Source: Chlamydiota bacterium
Lineage (GTDB): Bacteria; Chlamydiota; Chlamydiia; Chlamydiales; JAJFMB01
Reading direction: 5' to 3'
NCBI GenBank assembly: GCA_021772355.1
Contig: JAJFMB010000186.1
Span: 1 to 13,507, forward strand
DNA length: 13,507 bases
Part shown: piece after piece, positions 6,962 through 13,507 of the stretch
Numbering within the stretch: the first letter of the stretch is position 1
How the letters are laid out: each line of letters opens with the position of its first letter
Translations under genes and position numbers: made by a program
Notes under the pieces: generated by a model
The model's input: the letters and a program-made list of their open reading frames with translations, nothing else
The model's database searches: none
Told to the model about the DNA's origin: nothing

Positions 6962-8356
6962 CTAACAACGGAATTCTTCCGCATTATCATGAAGCTTTTC
7001 CCAGGCCTTCGAAGCATCGTCCATGCTCTTTTCTAAGCCATCAAATCGCAATTCTGTCACATCAGATTTAGCAGAAGCTGCTTTGTGAAAATTACGTAAA
7101 TTCCGTGCAACACGGTTCCAAAATTTCTCATTATAAACCGGAACTTGCTGGAATAGTACCCAATTTTGGTGTTCTATTTCTATATTATCTAAAAGTTCCA
7201 GTCTCTTCTGAATTCTATCCGCATTTAATTGTCGCTCCCAATCAGGAACATCTTTTTGCTCCTTTAACGTTTCGCGCATTTTCAAAAGGAAGCTTTTTAA
7301 ATCTTTAATAATTTTTTTCCCTGATGTGGCAAATGAGTCAAATTCAGCTTTCAAAGCAGCGCTTTTTTTTGCATTAGAATCGGCATTTTTAAGGGAATCC
7401 TCAATTAATGAGATAAGATCTCCATTATTGGTTTCCGATCCACTTGAGCGACAAAGGCAGTTTTTTATCTCTTCAATAGTAAATTTAATTTCAATCGCAT
7501 ATTGACTAATATCTATGGCTTGACAATCTAACTCTCTGCTAACCTTAGCATGCCATGAACCATTGAGACTTTTAATTAACTCCGATATCGGTACATATTC
7601 CTCACCATACACACTGTCCAATCCTTTTCCATAACCAATTGCAAAACCATTCCTATCAGCATGAAATTCCACATACAACCTAGTCACTAAAGGAAAAAAC
7701 ATTTCCATGATGGCTTTGGGTAACATCACTTCCCCGTTATCAAACTCAAGATGCTTTGGAGGAACAATCCATTGAGAAATCGTTTCAGTCTTGACCTCTT
7801 TAGGAAGGGTCACTCGCATAGGCATTGGCGCTGCTGCTTTTTTTTCTTTGAGCTTTAGCTGTTGCAATTGTTGCTGTTGGACTTGTTGCTGTTGGACTTG
7901 TTGCTGCTGAACTTGTTGCTGCTGGACTTGCTGCTGCTGGACTTGCTGCTGCTGGACTTGGGTCTGCTGAGCTTGCTGCTGCTGGACTTGGGTCTGCTGA
8001 GCTTGCTGCTGGGCTTGTTGCTCGAAGTGGTAGTAAACTTGAGGATTCTGAATAGCCCATGGGATCACAACTAATGTAGTAATAAATAATTTTAGTGATT
8101 CCCCGCATCTCATCAGATTATGAGAAGCATCTTTTGGTGAGAGAAGAACAGTGTTGAAGAGTGCTTTTCCCGCTTCACCAATAGCATCCATCAGAGCAAA
8201 GACAGGCATTGCCACAACCATAATGCTTCGCGTAATCGTGCCATGCTTTTCATTGTTAATTGCATTTACGGCACAGCGTGTAAGAGAGTTTTCGAGTGTC
8301 TTTGAACAATCATTATTACTAAAATTTTTAATATAACTAACTGAATTATTAACCAT
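6962..8356 (-). CDS. Polyglutamine-repeat protein with hydrophobic N-terminus, unknown function
   Basis: 464-residue protein I do not recognise. Residues 1-43 are polar. Two moderately hydrophobic stretches follow, around 45-59 (IMVVAMPVFALMDAI) and 88-101 (LKLFITTLVVIPWA). Residues 113-166 are a low-complexity tract, about 41 of 54 residues Gln, built from VQQQQ-type pentapeptides with some AQQTQ units. A basic, proline-containing linker (168-200) leads to a non-repetitive region with no domain I can name, then a mostly helical, charged C-terminus (about 310-464). The start ATG has GGGAG at 7 nt and a good promoter upstream. It is divergent from the Inc-like gene. The membrane-like segments and Gln-rich linker suggest a surface or host-facing protein, but this is inference. 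The gene is intact. Confidence 0.8.
   Translation of the reverse strand: MVNNSVSYIKNFSNNDCSKTLENSLTRCAVNAINNEKHGTITRSIMVVAMPVFALMDAIGEAGKALFNTVLLSPKDASHNLMRCGESLKLFITTLVVIPWAIQNPQVYYHFEQQAQQQAQQTQVQQQQAQQTQVQQQQVQQQQVQQQQVQQQQVQQQQVQQQQLQQLKLKEKKAAAPMPMRVTLPKEVKTETISQWIVPPKHLEFDNGEVMLPKAIMEMFFPLVTRLYVEFHADRNGFAIGYGKGLDSVYGEEYVPISELIKSLNGSWHAKVSRELDCQAIDISQYAIEIKFTIEEIKNCLCRSSGSETNNGDLISLIEDSLKNADSNAKKSAALKAEFDSFATSGKKIIKDLKSFLLKMRETLKEQKDVPDWERQLNADRIQKRLELLDNIEIEHQNWVLFQQVPVYNEKFWNRVARNLRNFHKAASAKSDVTELRFDGLEKSMDDASKAWEKLHDNAEEFRC
7876..8010. repeat. 15-bp tandem repeat encoding Gln-rich pentapeptides
   Basis: Nine consecutive 15-bp units, mostly GCTGGACTTGCTGCT and close variants on the plus strand; degenerate half-matching units flank both sides (7861-7875 and 8011-8020). 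The two 30-bp blocks 7951-7980 and 7981-8010 are identical to each other, as are 7876-7890 and 7891-7905, and 7921-7935 and 7936-7950, so local duplications look recent. In the minus-strand gene each unit reads as one VQQQQ-like pentapeptide. Unit length is a multiple of three, so copy-number change would keep the frame. Confidence 0.93.
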
Positions 8357-8385
8357 AAAAAATCTCCCTTAATAAACTGTTAAAG

Positions 8386-8414
8386 AATATACCTCAATCT
8401 AATTTTTAAGTCAA
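8386..8414 (-). promoter_or_regulatory. Strong putative promoter of the polyglutamine-repeat gene
   Basis: On the minus strand TTGACT (8414-8409), a 17-bp spacer and TATATT (8391-8386) make a near-consensus sigma70/sigma66-type promoter. Transcription would start near 8379, about 23 nt before the ATG, and the leader would contain the GGGAG ribosome-binding site. Confidence 0.65.
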
Positions 8415-8506
8415 AATAAATACATCTATTCAACTGCACAGATACCCTCACAACCTAAAATACAAGATATTCAAGTAAAAATATTATAAAGTATATTTTT
8501 TAATAC

Positions 8507-8535
8507 TTTTCTAATTACCTTCACTTTGCTATTGT
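8507..8535 (+). promoter_or_regulatory. Weak candidate promoter of the Inc-like gene
   Basis: TTTTCT (8507-8512), 17 bp, then TATTGT (8530-8535) preceded by TG one base upstream (extended -10 style). The start would be near 8542, about 23 nt before the ATG. The whole 208-bp divergent gap is AT-rich and holds other TATA-like strings (8484-8505), so this is a low-confidence pick. Nothing else was recognised in the gap. Confidence 0.25.
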
Positions 8536-8564
8536 TTTATTTAAACTTTATATGAGGTAATAAA

Positions 8565-9458
8565 ATGACAATTATAGAACAAGCATCAAGTACTAAAACA
8601 AACCAAAACCAGTCTTTTCAAAATCAACCAATTGATGAGCTCAAACTTCGAGGAAAGATGGCTAACGGCATCGCCATATGTCATTTAGCAGATAAGCTTG
8701 CATCTCCTACTCAAAAACTGATTGCTATTTTAGCTATCGCCACACTTGCCGGTCTTGCTGCAACCATTGCAGCAGCAACATCAACTCTACCGATCATTGT
8801 TCCAATTGCTGCCGGCGTTGTCACGCTATGGCTAGTATGCACAACAATCACAGCTACAGTTTTACCTTCTCTTCTTCAATTCGTTAAGTCGAGGGAGCCT
8901 TGCTACCAAGCGGGTATTAAGGGTGATTACAAAGAAGCTGAGAAACTACTATTGTCCATAAAACCGAATTCTATGGCTTTAGTAAATACTCTTCACGATG
9001 GTGACCTTGGACCAGTAGGTCAGTCTAAATTGTGGAACGAGCTCCTCAATGGCGTGCGTCACCACGAATTCGTAAATCATCCAGATAATTTTGCTAACTA
9101 TGTGACAAGTGAAATGGGTGGAACTGTAGAAAAAATGCCGGAAGTTAAAAACGTTGGCGCTTTACTCCTGTATCACACCATTCAAGAATTACGAGAGAGC
9201 GATAATGAGGAAGCAAAAATAAATATATTCCTACATTTTCCATTGGTTCAAATGATTACCAAAGAGTCTGTTGGAGAGTACGCACATACTCAGCTCGAAG
9301 AAATGCTTCAATCTAGCAACGCTGTTAAAGTTGCTAAAGAGTTCGATGATAGTGAACTTGAAGCACTCAAGAAGAGCATTTTTGTGGAGCAAAAAGTGGA
9401 AGCTTCTCAGCCTGCTGAAGCCGCAGCTGGGGCAGCAGCAGCCGCTGCAGCTGCGTAA
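8565..9458 (+). CDS. Inc-like bilobed membrane protein with poly-alanine tail
   Basis: 297-residue protein with the hallmark layout of chlamydial inclusion membrane proteins: a polar N-terminus (1-50, no Sec signal), then two hydrophobic lobes (about 52-71 and 76-100) separated by a tight TSTLP turn, then a long soluble region. Inc proteins are secreted by the type III system and sit in the vacuole membrane with both ends facing the host cytosol. The soluble part begins SREPCYQAGIKGDYKEAEKLL, perhaps a helical repeat-like start, and is otherwise unrecognised. The last residues are an alanine run broken once by glycine (286-297), encoded by varied GCN codons. GAGG lies about 7 nt before the start ATG. 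Inc assignment rests on hydropathy alone; a generic two-helix membrane protein is the alternative. Confidence 0.8.
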   Translation: MTIIEQASSTKTNQNQSFQNQPIDELKLRGKMANGIAICHLADKLASPTQKLIAILAIATLAGLAATIAAATSTLPIIVPIAAGVVTLWLVCTTITATVLPSLLQFVKSREPCYQAGIKGDYKEAEKLLLSIKPNSMALVNTLHDGDLGPVGQSKLWNELLNGVRHHEFVNHPDNFANYVTSEMGGTVEKMPEVKNVGALLLYHTIQELRESDNEEAKINIFLHFPLVQMITKESVGEYAHTQLEEMLQSSNAVKVAKEFDDSELEALKKSIFVEQKVEASQPAEAAAGAAAAAAAA

Positions 9459-9465
9459 CTGAAGA

Positions 9466-9494
9466 TTGACTCCGATTAGGGTTTGCGCTATACT
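9466..9494 (+). promoter_or_regulatory. Near-consensus promoter abutting argS
   Basis: TTGACT (9466-9471), a 17-bp spacer and TATACT (9489-9494). The -35 begins 7 bp after the stop codon of the Inc-like gene. Transcription would start about 9501, only about 3 nt before the argS ATG at 9504, so the transcript would be almost leaderless. Confidence 0.7.
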
Positions 9495-9503
9495 TGCTAC
9501 TCT

Positions 9504-11246
9504 ATGAAAGCACCATTAGAACTTCTCGAAGAAAAATTTAAGCACGCCGCAAGGCGTGCTTTTCCCGATCTTGGGGACATTGCAGTAGAAATTACGCAAA
9601 GCACTCAAGAAAAGTTCGGACATTATCAATGCAATTCTGCTATGAAGCTGGCCAAAGAACTGAAGGCTAACCCTCGAGCGATTGCAAAAGAGCTTATCAA
9701 GCATATCGACTCAAGTGGTGAGCCGTTTATTGCCAACCTTGAGATTGCCGGACCCGGTTTCATCAACATCACTCTAGAAAAATCCTACTTAGAAAAATTT
9801 CTACATCTGATCATTACCGATGAGCATTTGGGCATTGACAAGCCCGCGCATAAGCAAAGGGTGATAGTCGAGTTTTCCTCCCCTAATATTGCAAAAGAGA
9901 TGCACGTAGGACATTTGCGTTCTACCATTATTGGCGATTGCCTCGCACGGCTATTTGAGTTTCTGGGTCATGACACGCTACGTATCAATCACATCGGAGA
10001 CTGGGGCACGGCATTTGGAATGTTGATCGCCTATATGAAGGAATACACTCCAGCTGTTCTAACAGGGGAAGAGGAGACAGATCTTCCTCATTTGATGCAA
10101 TGGTATCGCGAATCCAAGAAGAAGTTCGACGCTGACCCCGACTTTAAAAAAAGGGGCCAACTGCAAGTGGTATCTCTTCAAAGCGGTGAACCGGAAGCAA
10201 TGAAGGCGTGGCAGGTTATCTGCGACATCTCCAGAAAAGCGTATCAAGAAATCTACGATCTACTCGACATCAAACTCACCGAAAAGGGGGAGTCTTTCTA
10301 TCAACCCTTCCTAAAACCTCTTGTAGACGACCTGGAAAACAGAGGAGTCCTGGAGATCTCAGATGGCGCAAAGTGTCTATTTGTGGAGGGCTTCAAAGGA
10401 AGGGATGGCAACACCTTACCTCTTATGATTCAGAAATCCGACGGCGGTTTTCCATACGATGCAACTGATATGGCAGCAATTCGCTATCGCATTGAGGAAG
10501 AAAAAGTCGACCGTATTATTTACGTCGTTGACGCAGGGCAAGGCCTTCATTTCCAAATGGTTTTCAAAGGCGCTGAAATTGCCGGTTACCTCGATCGTAA
10601 TAAGATTACTGTGGAGCACGTTCCGTTTGGCTTAGTCCTCGGCCAAGATGGAAAAAAATTCCGTACCCGCTCCGGCGAAACCGAAAGGCTTATCGACCTG
10701 CTAAACACAGCGATTGAAAAAGCAGATGAAATCCTTAAAGAAAGGGATCCTTCACTGAGCGAAAAGGAACGCAAAGAACGCGCACACATCTTAGGAATCA
10801 GTGCCATCAAATATGCTGACCTTTCCTGCCATCGTACCGGTGATTACACCTTTAGCTACGAGCGGATGCTCCGCTTCGAAGGCAACACTGCCGCCTTTTT
10901 ACTATATGCTTATGTTCGTGTTGCCGGAATTAAGCGCAAAATCAAGATAGACATTGAATCTATTAAGAATGAACCTATCACACTTTCCCATCCTTCTGAA
11001 GTCTCTCTTGCCTTGCACTTAGTACGCTTTGATGAGGCTCTTGAACAGGTCACTAAAGATTTACTTCCCAACCGTCTTACGGACTATCTCTACAACCTAG
11101 CAGAGAAATTCCATGCCTTTTATCGCGATTGCCAAGTTGAGGGAACTCCTGAACAAAATTCCCGTCTCCTTCTGTGCGAGGCTGTTACCCGCACCATGAA
11201 ACAAGGGCTTCACATTCTGGGCATCGAAACACTAGAAAAAATGTAA
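9504..11246 (+). CDS. argS: Arginyl-tRNA synthetase (ArgS)
   Basis: Class I aminoacyl-tRNA synthetase charging tRNA-Arg with arginine. The 580-residue protein has the ArgS N-terminal additional domain (about 1-115, including EKFGHYQCNSAM), the SPNIAKEMHVGHLRSTIIGD signature (125-144) with the HIGH motif read as HVGH (134-137), NHIGDWGTAFGML, FPYDATDMAAIRYR, and a KMSKS-region equivalent GQDGKKFRTRSG (380-391) that, as in many ArgS enzymes, lacks the canonical lysine pair. The C-terminal DALR-type anticodon-binding domain includes RMLRFEGNTAAFLLYAYVRV. The ATG at 9504 is chosen because it matches the family N-terminus; a TTG at 9483 lies inside the promoter spacer. No Shine-Dalgarno precedes 9504. 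It ends 9 bp from the convergent hydrolase gene. Confidence 0.97.
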   Translation: MKAPLELLEEKFKHAARRAFPDLGDIAVEITQSTQEKFGHYQCNSAMKLAKELKANPRAIAKELIKHIDSSGEPFIANLEIAGPGFINITLEKSYLEKFLHLIITDEHLGIDKPAHKQRVIVEFSSPNIAKEMHVGHLRSTIIGDCLARLFEFLGHDTLRINHIGDWGTAFGMLIAYMKEYTPAVLTGEEETDLPHLMQWYRESKKKFDADPDFKKRGQLQVVSLQSGEPEAMKAWQVICDISRKAYQEIYDLLDIKLTEKGESFYQPFLKPLVDDLENRGVLEISDGAKCLFVEGFKGRDGNTLPLMIQKSDGGFPYDATDMAAIRYRIEEEKVDRIIYVVDAGQGLHFQMVFKGAEIAGYLDRNKITVEHVPFGLVLGQDGKKFRTRSGETERLIDLLNTAIEKADEILKERDPSLSEKERKERAHILGISAIKYADLSCHRTGDYTFSYERMLRFEGNTAAFLLYAYVRVAGIKRKIKIDIESIKNEPITLSHPSEVSLALHLVRFDEALEQVTKDLLPNRLTDYLYNLAEKFHAFYRDCQVEGTPEQNSRLLLCEAVTRTMKQGLHILGIETLEKM

Positions 11247-11255
11247 ATCCTCTTC

Positions 11256-12194
11256 TTAGGCGGACTGACGTTCGAGAGGAGCTGTAGTATCGTTAATAAG
11301 AGCATGGACAATCTTCTTTAGCACCTCTTCAGAATAGAGGATGCTAATATGCCCTAAGTCTTGCATATTGATGAGATCGATGTGATGATGTTCTCCTTGG
11401 GGGAGAAAGCTCTCCTCAGACGTAATCAGATCTCCATCACCTCGGATATGCAGAAAACGAGCTTTAGCCTCATGCACCATGGCGTGATTTAACGTTTTGA
11501 AAAAATGAGCACCATGACCATTTTGATGTGGCCTGCGTAAAGGAGTTCCTAACGTGATCACACGCTTTACATGCTCTTTTAAAAGTGATGTTGCGAGATA
11601 ATTAGCCACCACACCCCCTCTTGAGTGACCGATGAGAGTAATTTGTGTGTGACCTGTTTCTTCAAAAATCTCTTGAATTTTCAACATAACAAGCTCGGCG
11701 CACCGCTCAATTTCCGCTTGGTAATCCACTTTGTAGGCCAAATGGTTATCGGTCCCCATATTGATATCGTAAACCCGGCCAAATGGATTTAAGTGATTAA
11801 GCAACCAGTGACCCGTTTGTCCAAAACTGTTCATTCCATGCAGAAATAAAATAGGGGGATGAGAGGATCTCAGACGATTTAATTTAGAACTGAAACGGGA
11901 AAAGGCACAGCGGAGAGAAGCGTACACTTCTAAATCAGCCGTGCGAAAATAGTTCGTAAGATGACACCATTTAGAAGGAACATATTTGTGTAAAAAGCGT
12001 GCCATCTGGGAAATTAGCAACAAGCTCAGAAGTAGACAGCTTAACGTCACAATAACAGCTCCCCATACAAGAGATAGCGTCGCCGTGATTAGCTTGCCAA
12101 TAACTGCAGTACCAAAGAAAACAGCGACAGAACGATTCCACACGCGCTTAAGCAGCCATTCAACGCTTCTTTGCTGTGAAACCGCTACTACCAT
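11256..12194 (-). CDS. Membrane-anchored alpha/beta hydrolase (lipase/esterase-like), paralog B
   Basis: 312-residue protein, second of a tandem pair. The N-terminus has two adjacent hydrophobic lobes (about 23-40 and 42-62), then YFRTADLEVY (82-91), shared in form with the neighbour. The hydrolase domain starts at PPILFLHGMNSFG, with the oxyanion-type HG (119-120), an NMGTD motif (145-149), nucleophile elbow GHSRGGVVANYLATS with Ser191, probable acid Asp255 in GDGDLITSEE, and probable His282 in DLGHISIL. The triad is therefore complete by motif. Acyl-ester hydrolysis (lipid or glycolipid) is likely; the substrate is unknown. The ATG lies 2 bp after the upstream paralog's stop, with GGTGG in that gene's end as ribosome-binding site, so translation is probably coupled. 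The two-lobe hairpin resembles Inc proteins, which would put the enzyme at the vacuole membrane; this is inference. Confidence 0.85.
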   Translation of the reverse strand: MVVAVSQQRSVEWLLKRVWNRSVAVFFGTAVIGKLITATLSLVWGAVIVTLSCLLLSLLLISQMARFLHKYVPSKWCHLTNYFRTADLEVYASLRCAFSRFSSKLNRLRSSHPPILFLHGMNSFGQTGHWLLNHLNPFGRVYDINMGTDNHLAYKVDYQAEIERCAELVMLKIQEIFEETGHTQITLIGHSRGGVVANYLATSLLKEHVKRVITLGTPLRRPHQNGHGAHFFKTLNHAMVHEAKARFLHIRGDGDLITSEESFLPQGEHHHIDLINMQDLGHISILYSEEVLKKIVHALINDTTAPLERQSA

Positions 12195-12196
12195 GC

Positions 12197-13303
12197 TTAA
12201 GCCACCGCCCCAGTTGAAGAATTTTCTTCTGCTAACGCTGCGATGATCTCTTCAACAACGTAATTTGAGAACATGCCGCCAATATGACCAAATGTTTCTG
12301 ACTCTTTGATAGTGACATGATCATTGGCCTCTTCCAGTGAGAGAAGCTGATCTTCAGAAGTTAAAAGATCATTTAGGCTGACAAACTGCAAAAATTGCGT
12401 TTGAGTCGCATTCTGAACCTTTTGACAAAGCTCATTCATAAACTTTGCCTTTGCAAGAGTCTTCTCGTCGTCACCCTCTTTGACATCTAATTTTACCGGA
12501 CTGCAAATCGTCACAACGCGTACAATTTTCCCTTCCAGATCAGGGAACGATGTAGCTAAATAATCGGCAATAACACCGCCGCGGGAGTGTCCAATCAAAG
12601 TAATGTGCTCTTTGCCGGTCTCCTCTAAAATTTTCAGAATAAGATCGTGCACGATCTGAGCGCGTTTTTTGATTTCCTCTTCGTAACCGATATCTAGTGT
12701 CGAGGCTAAATCCGTTCCCATATCAGTTTTGTACACTTGTCCGTGCTCTTTTAAATTCTCTAAGAGCCAATTTCCCGTGTCGCCATTACCTAACATGCCG
12801 TGCAAAAACAGAATGGGATCTTTCTCTTTTGCCGCCTCTGATTGCTCTTTGGTAGGATCTGAGGAGAGCTTGCATAACGTGAACTTAAAAAATGAATAGG
12901 TCTCCACATCAGCCACTTTCAAGTACTGGCATAAGCCCTGCCAGTTTTCCGGCAAACGATCACCCCATCTACGCGCAGCCTCTGCCGTAACCAGAACACC
13001 TAATGCTACCATTCCAACTGTGATCGCGATAACCCCAGCCTTAACTGAGAGAGTCACAGCTACTGCAGCTGAAAGCACAATACCTACTGAGAAAGCAGTT
13101 GCTACCTTAGACCAGCTCTTTTGTACGAACGACTCGATACTTCCCTCAAGAGGTTCTTTGACATCTGTAAAGACGCGTCCCCAGTTAATGGATTTGCTTT
13201 CTAAAACTGTCGCTTTTTCGTTAGAAGAGGCTTCTGTTAGAGGCTTCATTTCGAAATCTTGACGCTCACATAATCTGTGCTCTGGCATTACTGTTTGACT
13301 CAT
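12197..13303 (-). CDS. Membrane-anchored alpha/beta hydrolase (lipase/esterase-like), paralog A
   Basis: 368-residue protein, first of the tandem pair. A polar N-terminus of about 65 residues precedes two hydrophobic lobes (about 67-86 and 90-108) joined by a short SVKAG turn, then YLKVADVETY (127-136), parallel to the paralog. The hydrolase core reads DPILFLHGMLGNGDTGNWLL, TDMGTD (193-198), EEEIKKRAQIV, GHSRGGVIADYLATS with Ser240, probable acid Asp312 in LNDLLTSED, and probable His340 in TFGHIGG. The pair align colinearly across the core, and the main differences are a longer N-terminus and a longer linker here. AGGA lies about 6 nt before the ATG at 13303; Met6 and Met19 are alternatives with less support. 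A good promoter lies about 34 bp upstream and overlaps an inverted repeat. Substrate and location are unknown; the hairpin suggests a membrane, possibly the host vacuole. Confidence 0.86.
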   Translation of the reverse strand: MSQTVMPEHRLCERQDFEMKPLTEASSNEKATVLESKSINWGRVFTDVKEPLEGSIESFVQKSWSKVATAFSVGIVLSAAVAVTLSVKAGVIAITVGMVALGVLVTAEAARRWGDRLPENWQGLCQYLKVADVETYSFFKFTLCKLSSDPTKEQSEAAKEKDPILFLHGMLGNGDTGNWLLENLKEHGQVYKTDMGTDLASTLDIGYEEEIKKRAQIVHDLILKILEETGKEHITLIGHSRGGVIADYLATSFPDLEGKIVRVVTICSPVKLDVKEGDDEKTLAKAKFMNELCQKVQNATQTQFLQFVSLNDLLTSEDQLLSLEEANDHVTIKESETFGHIGGMFSNYVVEEIIAALAEENSSTGAVA

Positions 13304-13343
13304 TACTTGTCCTATTATGATTTATTAGTATTCTTAACGGGCT

Positions 13344-13372
13344 ATTATAAGCCTTTTCACCAGCAAAGTAAA
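13344..13372 (-). promoter_or_regulatory. Putative promoter of the hydrolase pair
   Basis: On the minus strand TTTACT (13372-13367), 17 bp, then a perfect TATAAT (13349-13344). Transcription would start near 13337, giving a leader of about 34 nt with the AGGA ribosome-binding site. Confidence 0.6.
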
Positions 13373-13376
13373 GGCT
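13350..13376. promoter_or_regulatory. Inverted repeat across the hydrolase-pair promoter (possible operator)
   Basis: AGCCTTT (13350-13356) and AAAGGCT (13370-13376) form a perfect 7-bp inverted repeat with 13 bp between arms, so arm centres are 20 bp apart, about two helical turns. It covers the promoter spacer and overlaps the -35, the usual place for a repressor site. It could be chance. Confidence 0.35.
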
Positions 13377-13416
13377 AAATTCATTATTTTAATAAAATCT
13401 TAATAAATCACCGTTA

Positions 13417-13445
13417 TTGACAGGATAACTATTACTGTTTAGAAT
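13417..13445 (+). promoter_or_regulatory. Near-consensus promoter of the downstream partial gene
   Basis: Perfect TTGACA (13417-13422), 17 bp, then TAGAAT (13440-13445). Transcription would start near 13452, about 18 nt before the ATG at 13470. It diverges from the hydrolase-pair promoter within a 166-bp gap. Confidence 0.7.
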
Positions 13446-13469
13446 CTTTTCGTTAAAAAAGAGTCTAAT

Positions 13470-13507
13470 ATGAAAAGATTAATAGTAATTATTTTAACCA
13501 TCTCCTC
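13470..13507 (+). CDS. 5' end of a gene with a signal-peptide-like N-terminus (runs off the window)
   Basis: Twelve full codons from an ATG give MKRLIVIILTIS, positively charged then strongly hydrophobic, as in the start of a Sec signal peptide or lipoprotein signal. A purine-rich AAAAAAGAG lies just upstream, and a near-consensus promoter at 13417-13445 supports a real start. The product cannot be identified from this fragment. Confidence 0.6.
   Translation, partial: MKRLIVIILTIS

Noticed and set aside
7861..8020. Possible CRISPR array
   Set aside because: The units are contiguous 15-mers with no spacers, and they encode pentapeptides in frame with the host gene.
7862..8074. Plus-strand frame encoding a leucine-rich LLLLD-type repeat
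   Set aside because: It is the reverse-strand reading of the Gln-repeat tract; it has no flanking conserved sequence or convincing start signal.
7800..8108. Minus-strand frame rich in Ala, Pro and Ser across the repeat
   Set aside because: It lies wholly inside the 464-residue gene, and its composition follows from the 15-bp repeat read in another frame.
9415..9458. GC-rich GCN run with palindromic pieces as a terminator before argS
   Set aside because: No T-run follows, and the pieces are explained by poly-alanine codons.
9483..9503. Upstream TTG start for ArgS
   Set aside because: It falls between the -35 and -10 of the promoter, so it would not be in the mRNA, and it adds residues outside the family N-terminus.
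10208..10468. Alternative plus-strand frame inside argS
   Set aside because: argS is intact across this span; the other frame shows no recognisable motif and no ribosome-binding signal.

Overview
The window looks like a chromosomal piece of an environmental (amoeba- or animal-associated) member of the Chlamydiae outside the family Chlamydiaceae. This is an inference from four things: a conserved housekeeping block resembling the chlamydial order dnaQ-like / yjeE(tsaE) / hypothetical; several proteins with two adjacent hydrophobic lobes, as in chlamydial inclusion membrane (Inc) proteins; a eukaryotic-type RhoGAP domain; and moderate G+C. Vitamin B6 biosynthesis genes, which I recall as largely absent from the Chlamydiaceae, argue for a Waddlia/Parachlamydia-like lineage. 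The species cannot be fixed from sequence reading alone.

Layout. 1-737: pdxH on the plus strand. 734-1690: a RhoGAP-domain protein on the minus strand, overlapping the end of pdxH. 1733-5806: a compact minus-strand operon, in transcription order a conserved hypothetical (DUF2709-like), tsaE, engB, a DnaQ-family exonuclease, pdxS and pdxT. 5886-6959: a leucine-dehydrogenase-type amino acid dehydrogenase, plus strand, diverging from the operon. 6962-8356: a minus-strand protein with a pentapeptide polyglutamine tract encoded by 15-bp tandem repeats. 8565-9458: a plus-strand Inc-like protein with a poly-alanine tail. 9504-11246: argS, plus strand, behind a near-consensus promoter placed so close that the mRNA may be nearly leaderless. 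11256-13303: two tandem paralogous alpha/beta hydrolases on the minus strand, each carrying an N-terminal two-lobe membrane hairpin. 13470-end: the start of a plus-strand gene with a signal-peptide-like N-terminus and a near-consensus promoter.

Function. PdxS/PdxT make pyridoxal 5'-phosphate de novo from pentose and triose phosphates plus glutamine; PdxH oxidises PNP/PMP to PLP, giving a second route to the cofactor. TsaE (tRNA t6A), EngB (50S assembly) and ArgS serve translation. Between these core genes sit candidate host-interaction genes: the RhoGAP protein, the Gln-repeat protein, the Inc-like protein and the paired membrane-anchored hydrolases. The hydrolase pair and the RhoGAP protein are the most promising unusual systems here. 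No rRNA, tRNA, CRISPR array or insertion sequence was seen. Coding density is very high, and no gene-free stretch exceeds about 210 bases.
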